Assembly: GCA_034638255.1 (NCBI GenBank)
Contig: JAWPGT010000052.1
Location: 1-64,000, forward strand
From: Coprinus comatus
Lineage: Eukaryota; Basidiomycota; Agaricomycetes; Agaricales; Agaricaceae
DNA: 64,000 bases
Reading direction: 5' to 3'
Part shown: positions 38,601 to 49,965 of the stretch, in pieces
Layout: every line of letters begins with the position of its first letter
Numbering within the stretch: position 1 is the stretch's first letter
Translations under genes and position numbers: made by a program
The notes under the pieces: model-generated
Told to the model about the DNA's origin: nothing
The model's input: only the letters and a program-made list of their open reading frames with translations
The model's database searches: none

Positions 38601-41395
38601 TGCCTTGGAAACTGCTTGGAATCATAATCATTTATTGGGAATTTGAAACTCAGCAGCAAGTAAAATTAATATTTGTACTACTTTGGCGGTGTGGATACCG
38701 AAGAAGTTGCGCAAAACCAACAAGAACAAGTTGTTCAATCTGAAATGGCATCATCGCTGCCATTCCTCATTCTTCCATCCTACTCATTTTCTTTAGTTGG
38801 TATAGTCCAATTCCATATCTAGGAGTCAGTCGGCCTCGGTGAAGAACCGAAGGCATGGTGCGTCGCGAATTAAATCACCCTTCTCTAGTAAAGTTCCATG
38901 AACCAATGGACCATCCATCCTATTTGCACAGAACGGAGATGACTGACAGACAGTGTGAATATTCCGTATAGACGCTGACTCTGACCGGTCGTTTCGGAGG
39001 ACGCTTTCTGGTGGGTCAGAAATAAAAATAAGGTATACTCTTCGGTGTAAATATTTCTTGGCGATGAAATCCTATATGTCTACGAGGACAAATTTTTACC
39101 TTGAGGACATTTGAAGCTTTGAGCCTTTTCTGCAGCCTTTTCTACTCGGCATTCTATGCAATACATTCGTTCGGGCATCGATTGTCGAGTTGTTTATTCA
39201 AAAAAATTGGTGCTTCGTCAATAAGTCCTTGGCAGGTCCAGTTTGCGGTTGGTAGATCCTGCTCTTGACGCCTTTCCTTGGTAATGTAGACAGCGTGTGG
39301 GAAATGTACGGCTGAAGGAGAGTACTTAGAAATCGAGGGTCGGTAATGGTCAACGTCCGGTAAGGCTATACAGTCTTCCTAATCCTTGTAATAGCTTGTG
39401 GGCTAAGGAGATCGGAGGGAGGAAGATTAGAAGCAGCTCCAAGATGATGGTGATCGGGGTATTAGAGCCAACGAGAATTGTTCAGTCAATGGGTCTCTAA
39501 AAAGGACTGAAGCAACGGACTGAACGCCATGGTGTTGGGTTTCACCGCCTCCGTATAAATGAATGTGTCCACGAAGCTTGGGTAAAGGGTGTCTCACTGT
39601 TATGGGGTTAAGACCGTCCATCACTTGGCCTTGTTGGAAGCTAGGTGAAGCGCGAGAAAGAATAGTCGGAACTGCAGTTAATATATAAATGGGGATCAAT
39701 GAAGGGCGGGGAAGCCTTGGTCAATAGGGATGGAGTCAATGAAGCTTTGAGGGGACGGAAATTCGCGAGATCATAGCTAATGAGAGTATGGAAAGTCTTT
39801 CATTGACTTGTCTAGATCGTTCATCAAGTGCTTCAGGGGTCAAAGCGCAACAGGATCCTGGGATTCCATGATCATTGACCTTGGAATAAGTTTGAAGCGT
39901 AGCAAAATTTTCCAGTCTGATCGATTTAAAGCCTCACTTGGCACCTGTCGTGGTGGCCAGTTTCAAAAAAGAGAATCCCTTCACTTCAACAAAAAGGTCA
40001 GAGATAAACATATACAGAAACTTGGAATATATGTTAGCATAGAGGGCACAAAGCGACTAGGGTTTAGTCTGACATACGGGTCCGTGAAGGCTTGAATCCC
40101 AACCATCCAAGTGGAGTATTTCTTTCGGGATCGGGGACTTGGGATTAAGGCAGCGGATCGTACCGAGAAAAGTTGGCCATCGTAGAAACGTGCATATGGA
40201 GTTATGTAGCGCCCCTTTCACTCACCCATTCAACTGGTTGGGCCTACTAGGAAATGTGAATGTACGTACAGTTCATTTATGATTGCTAGGTATCCGTAAG
40301 CGACGGTTTGGTCAAGGTGTAAACACGGGATAGCTTGAACAGAAACAGAATTGGAACATTCCATATTCAAATACCAAAGCCCAGAGGTGTGTGTCCTTGG
40401 TGAATATAGTGGAAGCCAGTGATGAGATTTCGATCGTAAAAGAACAGAAAAAAGGCACAATGTATGTAACAATAACGTAGTGTCTATCTCGGTTAGCACA
40501 TAGCTAAAAGATGTTTGTGGTAATCAATGGAATATGACCACTCAGCTAAGCCAACGAAAGTGCACATTTAGGGATTAATTAAAGATCCTTGTGCGATGAT
40601 TTTCCAGAACTATAGTCAAAGATTACGGTCTTCGTGATGAGTGGAGGTGGAAAAGTATGTGAACGTTTGAACCCTCAGGCTGGTGGTGAAATGAATTCAA
40701 TTGCACGTGACGGGAAAAAGTGGAAGTCCATGTAGAAAACGGCCAGTTCAGCCATTCATTAAATCGGTAGTCGGTATGGCTCTTGGTCTACGAAACATGT
40801 CGACACAAAAGCGAATGGTATGTGGCTCTTTTAACATGCGTCAACATGTACCTCAGACCACACATTTGCAAGTAGGGGCTAGGATTCACAGCCGCGTTGG
40901 CCATGTTTGGAGTGTCATTTTACTTTGCCAAGAAAAACGTCGCGTCAAAAAGAAAGGCAGATTTAGAAGAGTACCGTGCCAGTGAGTAATGTCTTTTTTT
41001 GACAAAAAGACTTGCTTTGAATTTATATCACGAAAATCTAGATGTTCAGAAAGGGTCGCCAAAAGCAGGCTGATATTACCTCTCTTCTTGTTCACTATGC
41101 CTTCTTCAAGACTTATTCTAGGATGGCGACCAAGAGACACAAGAGCCAGCATGGCTAACCACGAATACTTGGACATACAGTACAGGGACCATGTTATTAC
41201 GATCATACCGAGATACACTATGCCATGCTAGAGGAGGTTGGCCAAATATATACCTCTTTGTCTCAGCGATGACCTCAACTATTGGCGTCCGCCACTCCAA
41301 CCGTTCCGATAACGATCGGTCCTAGTCAACATATCTAAGACAGTGGAAAGCTTTAACTTGCCATTTCACGTTTACTTTCGATATCTCACTCAACC
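26653..41395. other. Gene-poor AT-rich region of about 14.7 kb
   Basis: No open frame above about 110 codons on either strand and no recognisable domain. Short minus-strand frames at 31776-32563 and 33221-34034 have a slightly protein-like composition and could be decayed gene remnants, but no splice model holds. A MITE-like palindrome is at 38179-38339, and an imperfect hairpin near 32677-32756. The T run at 37872-37886 and the TCTTCTG repeats near 35088-35125 are simple sequence. Confidence 0.5.
38179..38339. mobile_element. MITE-like palindromic element
   Basis: About 161 bp with long imperfect terminal inverted repeats. The left arm contains GATACACTG and GTGACTCGATAATC; the right arm, read in reverse complement, contains GATATCCACTG and GTGACTTGGTAATC. 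Each arm also holds its own small hairpin (GATAATC/GATTATC). No coding capacity. No clear target duplication was found, so the limits are approximate. Confidence 0.45.
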
Positions 41396-41988
41396 ATGTC
41401 GCATCGTTTCATACCTAAAAGCAGTTCTCCTCCACCTCCTAATATTGCGAAGGTACGCTTATGCTATAATCTTTGCCTTGACGTAGTTGTCCACACATCT
41501 TCATAGTCGTTTCTTATTGGGGGTACAATTGTCGCTGGTGTTTTGAGCAGTTTTTATATAAGTATGTTGTATGAGAAACGCAGGCAACAAGAACGCGGAA
41601 CCAACCCTATGTGTACGTTTAAGAAAAATTCTTTTGAGTGTCCTCGACTAAAATCCCCCCAGATGAACAGGTCATTGCTAATGCCTATAAAGATCCTAGC
41701 AATGGTTCCGATATCAACCATGCTCCCAGTTCGCAGTCTCAATCCTTTACCAAAGCGAGGGGTCCTCCTGTCAAAGAACATAACACGAGGCATCAAACCA
41801 TTGACGAGTACCTCAAAACAGCCGGTGAAGGTGATCATCGATTCCAGGTCCCTCCCCCCCAGCGAGCAAGAGGAGATGGCTCAGGAAAGGCTTATACGAA
41901 GTCTCCCGATTTCGTCAAGAGCTATGAAAAGACGAACAAGATTCACAAAGATCTTAGTGGGAGGCAAATTGAAACGCAACCTGCTTGA
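41396..41988 (+). CDS. Small single-pass membrane protein, unknown family
   Basis: Exons 41396-41452, 41507-41612 and 41663-41988 join in phase to about 162 residues. The N-terminus is MSHRFIPKSSSPPPPNIAK. A single helix (FLIGGTIVAGVLSSFYISML) is followed at once by a positive cluster (YEKRRQQER), predicting Nin-Cout or a mitochondrial inner-membrane topology. The rest is hydrophilic, with QTIDEYLKTAGEGDHRFQV and a Lys-rich end. It resembles the many uncharacterised fungal mitochondrial single-pass proteins, but I cannot assign it. The next gene starts within about 130 nt on the same strand. Confidence 0.72.
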
Positions 41989-42112
41989 TTGTAATTTTAT
42001 ATTTATAATCACTATACATAGTTCTCATTTGTAAAGTATTATTTGAATCGCTCTCCAACCTGAACTTCAAAGCTTCATTTTCGAGGGGAGACCTTGCGGC
42101 TCTTCAGACTGA

Positions 42113-42603
42113 TAAGCACGTGATCCCGTGTCGGCTGATGGAGAAGTCGTGGAGAGAAGTTTCCGATCAATTCCATCTGCCCTAACTGACGGTACACATA
42201 TCAAGACTTTTTCTCCTTCATCGAACACTCATTGAAGAAAAAAACAATGCTTCAACTTACCCTACGAACCAATATCCGACGTATTATCAAGGAAACGCGG
42301 AACTTTGGAGTCTGATCTTCTCTTGAGTACTTTTGCGCGGGATAATCTCAGTACTATGAGTGAGACGGAACTAAAGGAATATGATAAGGTACGTATTATT
42401 GCTAATGTAACTTGGAATATTTCATTGACAATTACGTGTGTATGTGTCAGTTGCTGGATGAAGCTGATTGGGATATCTATTATTGGTGTACCGAGGAAAG
42501 AACTCCTCCCAAACGATGGGCTGAAACAGGGTTGCTAGAGAAGCTGAAGATTCATGCTAAAAATGAAGGAAGGGTCATTCGGAAGATGCCCTCACTTCAC
42601 TAG
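42113..42603 (+). CDS. SDHAF2/Sdh5-like succinate dehydrogenase assembly factor, N-terminus unresolved
   Basis: The last two exons (ending 42388, and 42451-42603; 62-nt intron) give [26 protein letters not shown] and [20 protein letters not shown], then a basic C-terminus ending IRKMPSLH. This is the Sdh5/SDHAF2 fold, which attaches FAD to Sdh1 in the mitochondrial matrix. An upstream exon at about 42113-42190 ([20 protein letters not shown]) is plausible. Joining it across the 45-nt candidate intron requires an extra base in the A7 run at about 42237. No ATG lies between 41988 and 42113, so the presequence exon is missing or disguised. The YQ of the usual YQSRKRG motif is absent. Confidence 0.65.
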
Positions 42604-42750
42604 ATTGTACATGCTATCTTAGCACTTATTATAATCGTACTTCTTACTATTAGCGCGCACACGCTTGGTTCCACCGCATAGAACAATCATCACGCATCTT
42701 CCTGTAGAAAGGTATTGTACATAGTATTCAAATATCGAGCGCAGAGATTC
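42604..42750. other. Short convergent 3' intergenic spacer
   Basis: Nothing beyond the 3' ends of two convergent genes. Confidence 0.5.
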
Positions 42751-45701
42751 TCAAAGTAATTCAAACTCGCTTGTGGATTCTCCTTCACCGTGAACTATAC
42801 CCAAGCTACTACCAACAGCATATTTGTTAGATAAGATATGCTCTGCAATTATTTAATTTAGCCACAAGTATAATTTAGCTCAGAAAAGTTCACATACCAT
42901 TCTCAAGATACATATGTAAGTTTTCAGTAGGCAGAAGGGAAGTTACAACGAATTTGTAACCAGAAAATTCGTCATCTGGAACTGAAAGCATAGAATGTAA
43001 CCGTTTCTTGGTTTCTTCAAATACCTCCCCCTGGAGAAATTTTGTTTGTTCACATCAGCGTTCATTTAGGCATTTTAAATTAACATTGAATCTTACCTCT
43101 TTCACAACAAATTTGAATGGGGTATCAGGCATTTGAGATAAATCCTTGGTAAAGTGGATTACGTCGATCGTTTTTTGTAAAACGTCGACCCCTTCCTCAC
43201 ATATATTCTGCTATATTTTACTCAATATGATTTTTGATTACATAGGTATTACAGTGTAAAAACATACCTTAACACCCGACTCAACAGAATCTGGAATGTT
43301 TTCAGAGCTCCCTAGATCATATGGCAGCATCTTCTTGTCCTCCAGAACAGGCTCGCTTGGTATATCAATGGTGGCTACTGGTACAGCCAGAGTCGGCTGT
43401 ACAGACCCTTGAACGCGGAGTTTATATCCCCAGCATGATCCGAGTCTCTGTGGTCTGTCCCGTTGTTGGTAACGATCTGCTATACATCAATTTATCGAAC
43501 ATCAGCTAGAAAGCGAGAAAATGCTAACCTTAGCCTCAGGCTGTGGGTCTGTTACCACTCGTACTTGTGTCTGCCGCACTGAAATACTGGTTGTCAGCAC
43601 ATTCATATTCTTAAAATATAATACAGAGAACGACGAACCATTGGTTTTGAATCCTTTGATATGATCCGGTAACTCTTCGACATCAACAGGTTTACCAACT
43701 TCATCATATGAAGAGTCCCGGATGTACACCAACACATATGCACTAGCCAAATTATTATTTCCAGCATCAATATCATCCGTTCCATATGCACTCATGACAT
43801 CGGATTCTGTAGCCCTTGTCACATTATCATCATCGAATTTCAACCACTCCGAATCCTTGTTAGGCCTAATGAGAGCATAATTATGGCCATGTGCCAAATC
43901 TCCAGAATGTACAGAAACAGCATGTAAAGTGTAGACCCAAGGTTGGGAACGATCGGCATCTTCGTCCAAGAATTCATCGAGATCAATCTTGAAGGGAAAC
44001 TCGAGAGGAGTGTTTGATTTGACCATAGTGTCATTTCCAGCATCGTGCTTCCAGCGTTGAAGTTGAATAAACAAGATAGGAGGGAGGGATTGGAATACTC
44101 TCCCTCTTTCGGCTTCTTGTAACCCGTAAACAGGGTCAAGGTACCTGTTCTTCCCAGTAAGGTCCTCTGATTCAGTAAATTTCATGAAGGAGTCGCGTAG
44201 CGTTTTTACTCCGTTCACTTCCAGCTGAATAACTACAAGAGTCGTGGGTGCGTGAATTATTTGAATTAAGGAGAATGTAGTTGAGTTAACTCACTGTCAA
44301 AGTTCTCAACTGCCGAATACTCCCTGTCGATATTAATACATCTGATGAAAGTTTTCATCTCTCCAGAGAACAGATTCTGGATAGTACTGTCCAATTTGGT
44401 ACCCTAGAACAAGCGTCAGCATTCGTGGTAGGTTTGGAACATGGGCTTGTTACCTGCAACGTAGAAAGAAGTACGCGTCTGAAATCTACAATGTCTCGTG
44501 CGAATAAGGCATCCATGTCACCCCAGCCAAGGGCTCTCGTCAGTTCGGCAGTAGCTATACATTAGAAGTTATATCATGATTTATAGAGCATGAGATCATG
44601 GTAATGCAACTTACAAACACACTTATCCAAAGCTTGCAGACGGCAGAATATTCTTTGAAGGGCCAAAGTGGTACTTTGAGTGGGCATCTTTCCTTCTGTT
44701 GGAGCCTCATAGACAGCCTATAAAAACCATAAGAGAAGAATTATTTAGATTGCGAAGAAGGGTCGCACCTTACGAAGGGATCGAATGGAGAATAAAAGTT
44801 GAATCAAGGTATTCATATAGGATGTGGCACCCTTTCTTTTAATACCCATATAATCAATCTCAATTACATCGTTCTTGATTCTGCATTGCTTAGTACATCA
44901 CAGGGTCAAAAAAAATAGAACTCACTTGGTTGGTTCATTCGGTAAGGCAGGTGGTAAGGCAGTTGACACATCATCGGTTACAGGCTCGGAGTCGTTAAGC
45001 ACCCGAACAAAGACCGTAATGTCTGCAGTATCATCTTGCATTATAGGACCAGTGTGACCTTCTTCTACAGACCGGAGCTCAGAATGATTCGCAAATTGAC
45101 GGAAACCCCAGTCAGGCGACTTGGCGCAGAAACGATGTTCGGTATCTGGCAATCAACATCAGTGTGAGTTATGAAGCATTACGAATGAACTCGACGACTC
45201 ACGGCGTGTCTTATAAACCGTAGGATCTTGAGTACTTGAGATAACGAGGACGAATTGTACTGAGGCATGCCAGTCCTCTGGCAGGTTCACAGAGCTACTG
45301 TGGTGCAGATAGAGAGATACCACGCTGCCAGCATCAGCGGTCGAAGAACTAGAGCCATTTCCGAAGGGATACAGCTGCAAACGCCTGTGGAAGGAAGTAT
45401 TAATGTTTTGTGAATGGTCAATGATGAATTAATGATTGCGCCGCTGACCACTTGTGCCCATCGCACTTGAAGACAGGACCATACCGCGCGCTCCTAGTCA
45501 ACTGACTCCACTGTTTTATATTCCAAGTGAAGACGGTGGAATCCTTTACATCTTGCTCTAAGTCAGGTAAATGCGCCTCTAAGAAAACGGAATCTAAGAG
45601 GAATGGAGGTTCAGTTATTGCGAATTGATGGACTTCTGATATACAGGCGCCGGCATTCCGATGTGATACTCACGATTCTTTACTGAGATAGGTTCATCCA
45701 T
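42751..45701 (-). CDS. MATH-USP7/Ubp15-like protein, predicted inactive deubiquitinase
   Basis: Start ATG 45701 (MDEPISVKN). MATH domain in the first exons (VFTWNIKQWSQLTRSARYGP, RLQLYPFGNG, WGFRQFANHSEL). The USP domain follows: Cys box reads KRKGATSYMNTL where active enzymes have KNQGATCYMNSL; then AVYEAPTEGKMPTQSTTLALQ, ARDIVDFRRVL in place of QHDVQELNRVL, and the retained His box HGHNYALIRP with EWLKFDDDNV. The C-terminal exons encode the last UBL (PFKFVVKEGEVFEETKKRL), ending at 42751. About twelve short introns, all with plausible sites; the junctions at 43480-43640 are ambiguous. USP7-type UBL1-4 are absent between the USP domain and the last UBL. Cys to Ser (TCC) plus loss of the oxyanion Asn predicts a substrate-binding pseudoenzyme or a decaying copy. 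Confidence 0.82.
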
Positions 45702-46316
45702 GTTTTGTCCGAGTGTTTTGCGTTGTGTTTAACTTTGGTTGAGTACTATCGAAAAAATCGAACGTCAGTGTCAAGTGAACGTCGAATGTCCCTTATGAAA
45801 GGGTGTTGGGTGGTTTATATTGCTCTCGATGTGACTCATTCATCACTCCCACGTCTACGGGCGCTGGATGGCATGTTATACATTAGCGTTCAAAACCCGA
45901 AGGTAATTGACACACGCACACGCTGCCACATACCAGTGCAGATTAGCGAGACTATATTCATCAAAGGGCTGCTGATAATAATGAATGAATGATACCTATA
46001 AATTGATTCATCGATAGTGGTCACTGATCAGACTGAGCGAAATTCGGGTCCCGCTTTTCAACTATCAAGATCATCTAGAATGACAGCCACAAAGACAAGA
46101 TAATTGATGTTATATATGAGCAGAACTTCGAGACATATTAGAGTGTATGCACATACCAAAGAAGTAAGAAATGAAAAAGCGTACAACCTTCACGTCGTGG
46201 GATCGCAAAAGAATTTATGACGTCATTGAGCCCCTAACATTCGCTTTTTTTTTTATCTCTCGTCCTACCCTCATTAAGCCTTGAATGTCCCCAGTACCTC
46301 AAAGGCCTCCAAAATC

Positions 46317-46347
<31 letters not shown>

Positions 46348-47214
46348 CTCTCTCTATCTTTCTCCCATCGCATTACAACCACAGAGAACCTGACACCCTT
46401 CTCACTATTACAAAATCCCCAAATCTCTACTACAATCAATTTCTCTCGTGTTTGTCATCTCTAGGAAGCTCAGAGGAACCCCAACCCTATACACAGATCC
46501 TTATAAACCGTTAACTACTCCTACGCCATATGTACATTAATAATTCCTTTTTCCTTCTGGTATCTAGCTCTGAGAATTCCTTAGTTCCCGTGCAACATCA
46601 CAATCATTATCAAGTGTTATAATTATACACATTTTTTTATACTATATCTCATATTTACTGTTCATTCAGGCTCAGAAGGAGGTCGAGTTGATGTGGACAG
46701 TTATACAATGACGTATTACAATGTCTATAATTAGTTTTCTGCTGGATTGAGAATTGTCAGCCTCAAAATCAAAACATACCCAAACTTTTGGAAGGAAATA
46801 TAACTGACTACGCAGGAGAAATTCCCCCAACGCTCTTCACCACCAACTGCAATGTCAGTGAACTATCCTCGCCCTCGTCCAACTCTCCTCACCACCCCTT
46901 CTCAGACTCGACATTCAGCACTCCGACACACACCGGGAGGACGGAGATATCCAGCACCAACGGCCAAGCAAGCTTCATCACCCTCACGTTTTCCTGGAAC
47001 CTTACATGTTGCCCGCATGACCGTTGGACTGCGCTGTAGTCCGGCGCGTTCGGAAGTTAAGTCTCAACTTTGTACAGAACTTCTAGTCCTGCAAAGGACA
47101 AGTTGAGGTGGTGCATTGTCTGAGTTGGGAGGAAGAACCATGATGGGTCGCCTTCCAGGGCGTTGGGGCCTGCGTTCTGCGGATCATTAGAAGGGGAAAT
47201 GCAGTAGTGCTCTC
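45702..47214. other. Intergenic with TTTC microsatellite
   Basis: No supported gene. Overlapping Ser/Thr/Pro-rich frames at 46788-47106 (+) lack any landmark. The G-rich block at 46990-47180 looks structured but matches no RNA I can name. Confidence 0.45.
46317..46356. repeat. (TTTC)n/(TC)n microsatellite
   Basis: About seven TTTC units followed by TC units, non-coding. Confidence 0.9.
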
Positions 47215-47230
47215 ATGGAGTGGTCGTTGG

Positions 47231-47520
47231 TGCTGGTCCCTGTAGCGGGTCCCAATAACACCTTTGGTAAGTTACGAGTTTATTTGTTTTGGTATTGGCT
47301 GACACTTATGCACAGAAACAATCCACCACAACGATAACTGCCTTGCACTGATTTGATCAACTCTAATGAGTACTTCATTGTTTCTTCTCATCAGCTGATG
47401 TTTTGCAGATCTTTTAGTAGGATCATGTAGTATCACTAATTACTCATAGTTTACAATCGTTTGTGCCCGCCGGTAGCTTTTTCCCACCGGGTTTTTTAAG
47501 GCACCCGAGCGGATGAGTAG
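47231..47520 (+). repeat. Diverged dispersed repeat, copy 1
   Basis: About 290 nt that align with 62318-62590. They share ttggtgctgg at the start, gctgacacttatgcacagaa in the middle, and cacccgagcggatga at the end. Many differences are C/T or G/A. Confidence 0.7.
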
Positions 47521-47787
47521 ATAATATTCATGTGTCCCTTACTACTATACTCAACTTCAAGTACGACTGTGGGCAACAAATCTTGAGTTTACATTTTGGT
47601 TTATATCCCCCTCCCCCTCCCCTATTATCTCTTCCTACTTCCTTAGATTATCTTAAAGCTTCCCTCTTGTTATATGATCTATACAACAATAGCAACTACA
47701 ATAAATCAATGTGAGAATGTGATACAATATCACAGACAATATATGTCACATACCACATCGTCTAACTCAGCAGACTCCGGAATTATT
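47521..47787. other. Short spacer with a C/T-rich tract
   Basis: Contains ccccctccccctccccta near 47606. No gene. Confidence 0.4.
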
Positions 47788-49192
47788 TTAAGACTTGGAA
47801 TTATCAGCCTCGGAAACCTCATCTGGTACATCAGAAGAAGCCATTGGTACAGCCGAAGCCAATTGAATGGAAAGGTCGTGAACTATGGAGGCCATATCTC
47901 CACCCTGGAGAGAATAAGTGGACAGTGTGTTATTGTGACCTATCCAAGTGATTTCTAGGAAGTTACGGTTGCAGGGTTTCCTGTAAAACACTAGTGCTCC
48001 ACTGCAGGATAGTAGGGGATAGGATCTATCATTTTAATAATGGTTGATTTTAACGATGGGTCTAAGGCATTGCATGAACCATCAGATGCTTCGTGAAAGA
48101 ATCGTATGTTCAGATGGTCACTGTAACCAAGATGTTCACCGACACTTTTTGACATCTGCAATACTTGTTTAAATAACATGGAAACGTTGAAGAAATATGA
48201 TTTACGTACATGATCATAATCCTGATCCTTGTGAAAATATAACATGAACTCCGAATTTTCATTGTCGGGTGCTCCAGGGACGGGCCTAAATGTTATTTTT
48301 ATACGATTTTGAATGAAATCATAGTATTGTATGGCGTTGGTGTAGAAACCCTTGTGCTTAAAAATTTCAATCCTGATTTCAATGATTAATAGTAAATATA
48401 TATTGGCAAGTGTAACCACATACTCTTGATCCGTAAGGTCGACTTGGAAGCATATTATATTTCCATTGACGAGCTGGTACTTTTTCAATGTATACGTGGG
48501 GTCCAACGCCCCAATCGCACTAGGTTTGAGCTCCTAGTACGTTTCCATTTAGTAATCGTTGATACGAACATTTAAAAAAACAGACCTCGTAAAGCGTTAT
48601 AGCAGTTCGGTCTTCCATTGCATAAGTGTTTTTATCATTGAGGCTAAATCACCAACTGAAACGTCCTTGGGTATATGAATCTTGCCACTCCCATGCAATT
48701 TTTGCGTATGGGGGTCAAAATGCTTCAAGAATAACATAATTGAATCTATACGGAATTTAAACTATCCCTGTGTTAGTAAGTGGAAATATTACTATTGAAC
48801 ATAAGATTTTTACCACACTTGGGGTAGTAGGAGTAATGTCGACATATATACAAAGGTCGCCCCTGCTGTCACGACCTTGTTTCTTACAAACAGTTTCTAT
48901 CGCTGTTTCCATGTCATTACTTGGCATAGATTGACCATGTAGGATATTACTCACTTTGACCCTCCTCGTTTTCGTTGATAACAACTTGTGGTCAGAAGGT
49001 ATTGTTGCTTCTTTTATAGAATACCCACAATCGGAAGTGCATCCCAGATGGAATTTGGAGAATGTGGCCGATTCTTGACTTTAAGGCACCATAGGTTTCA
49101 TTCCTTGGTACTTGAAAGCAAATTGGACCCGAAGGTGCCTCCTTCTCGTCATGAAAGATGGCGAGATCGAATCCATCGTGCAGATGGAACAT
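47788..49192 (-). pseudogene. USP7/Ubp15 UBL1-4 fragment, detached and frameshifted
   Basis: Read on the minus strand from 49192: TDKMFHLHDGFDLAIFHDEK and HFRLWVFYKRSNNTF (first UBL); KTRRVKVSNILHGQ, DLCIYVDI; FLKHFDPHTQKLHGSGKIHI and AITLYE (second UBL); TLKKYQLVNGNIICFQ, YYDFIQNRIKITFRPVPG and VGEHLGY (third UBL); ALVFYRKP and FLEITWIGHNNTLSTY (start of the fourth). This is the order found between the USP domain and the last UBL of fungal Ubp15. There is no MATH or USP domain here, no upstream start (the exon begins after an AATAG acceptor at about 49204), and frame breaks occur near 48610 and 48005. It lies about 2 kb upstream of the USP7-like gene, in the same orientation, and lacks exactly what that gene keeps. 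Confidence 0.7.
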
Positions 49193-49424
49193 CTTGTCGG
49201 TAACCAGCTATTATGTATTCATCCTCAACGTGTTCAGACATCATAAGAAATGAGGACCAACCTTCACAAGCAGACACTCATTATGTATGCCCATGGAGTT
49301 AAGTGTTCCGTATAGGTATTGGGTATTGGTACTATTGTGTGTCTAACCCTGAACGTGAGTGTTAATCGTCAAATGAAAGGGTGTATCACTTGTGACTGTT
49401 ACCACTAGTGACTATAGCCATGGG
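49193..49424. other. Flank between the USP7 fragment and copia element A
   Basis: No coding exon recognised. Ends in the target duplication CGCTT at 49425-49429. Confidence 0.5.
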
Positions 49425-49429
49425 CGCTT
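49425..49429 (+). repeat. Target-site duplication of element A, left (CGCTT)
   Basis: CGCTT immediately before the 5' LTR of A; the identical CGCTT is at 62193-62197 after the 3' LTR. Confidence 0.92.
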
Positions 49430-49753
49430 TGTTGAAGGTTTAGGCAGATCGATGTGTGAACGGCGGACTAGATGGCGGTCCAGAATTGCGGAGACAGGAA
49501 CATGTTATAGGCTATGATCTCAGGAAGTAAACAGGCGCATATATTATAGGGTATTTAAACCTTCTTTTCTCTGTCCTGAAGTCCATCTTTCTTTTACTTT
49601 CGGACTTCAGGTATGCCTTTAATTATGTCTCATGTTCGTATATTCACTCCATCTTTCTTTTACTTTCGGACTTCAGTCCTGTCGTACACATCTAGAATAC
49701 TCTGCGTATTTAACTCAAGTTTATTATTCTCATAATCTATTCTATTATTGTTA
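49430..49753 (+). repeat. 5' LTR of element A
   Basis: 324 bp, starts TGTTGAAGG and ends ATTGTTA. Contains a 29-nt direct repeat (ccatctttcttttactttcg at about 49583 and 49648) and a likely TATA region (TATTTAAA near 49551). Confidence 0.93.
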
Positions 49754-49768
49754 GGTTATGGGCCCCGC
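49754..49768 (+). promoter_or_regulatory. Primer binding site of A (initiator tRNA-Met, internal)
   Basis: GGTTATGGGCCCCG directly after the LTR. It is complementary to the anticodon-arm region (GGGCCCATAACC) of fungal initiator tRNA-Met rather than its 3' end, the half-tRNA priming known for Drosophila copia. The gag ATG (49758) lies inside it. Confidence 0.7.
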
Positions 49769-49965
49769 ACACGATTCTATGAACACTAGTGACGTGTGGC
49801 ACTTTCCCAAGCTAAGCGGTCCAAACTATCGCACATGGGCGGACCACATGCAAGCTGCCTTGGAAGCGCGCTATCTCTTCGAGGGATATATTGTATACGA
49901 AGATACTCCTCCTCCCATCAAACCCCCTGACGAACCTCTGAAACCTAGAGCTAGTCTATCATCTA
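49758..49965 (+). CDS. Element A gag, N-terminal part (split by element B)
   Basis: Starts MGPAHDSMNTSDVWHFPKLS with the GPNYRTWADHMQAALEARYL typical of copia gag N-termini. Coding run ends at the insertion point, within SLSS. The same frame continues at 56625 with RLPSTPVKKPSF, so gag was intact before B inserted. A stop is reached shortly inside B's LTR. Confidence 0.88.
49961..49965 (+). repeat. Target-site duplication of element B, left (ATCTA)
   Basis: ATCTA precedes B's 5' LTR; an identical ATCTA is at 56620-56624. Removing B and one copy restores the gag frame of A. Confidence 0.95.

Noticed and set aside
43481..43640. A frameshift in the USP7-like gene between the USP domain and the last UBL
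   Set aside because: An in-frame solution exists using the GTAACA donor and an upstream CAG acceptor, so no indel is needed.
46788..47106. Ser/Thr/Pro-rich plus-strand frames
   Set aside because: Two overlapping frames of similar composition, no start or splice support.
46990..47180. Possible structured RNA (5S-like agttaagt and gagttggg pieces)
   Set aside because: Does not fit the 5S rRNA length, order or internal promoter; no other known RNA matched.
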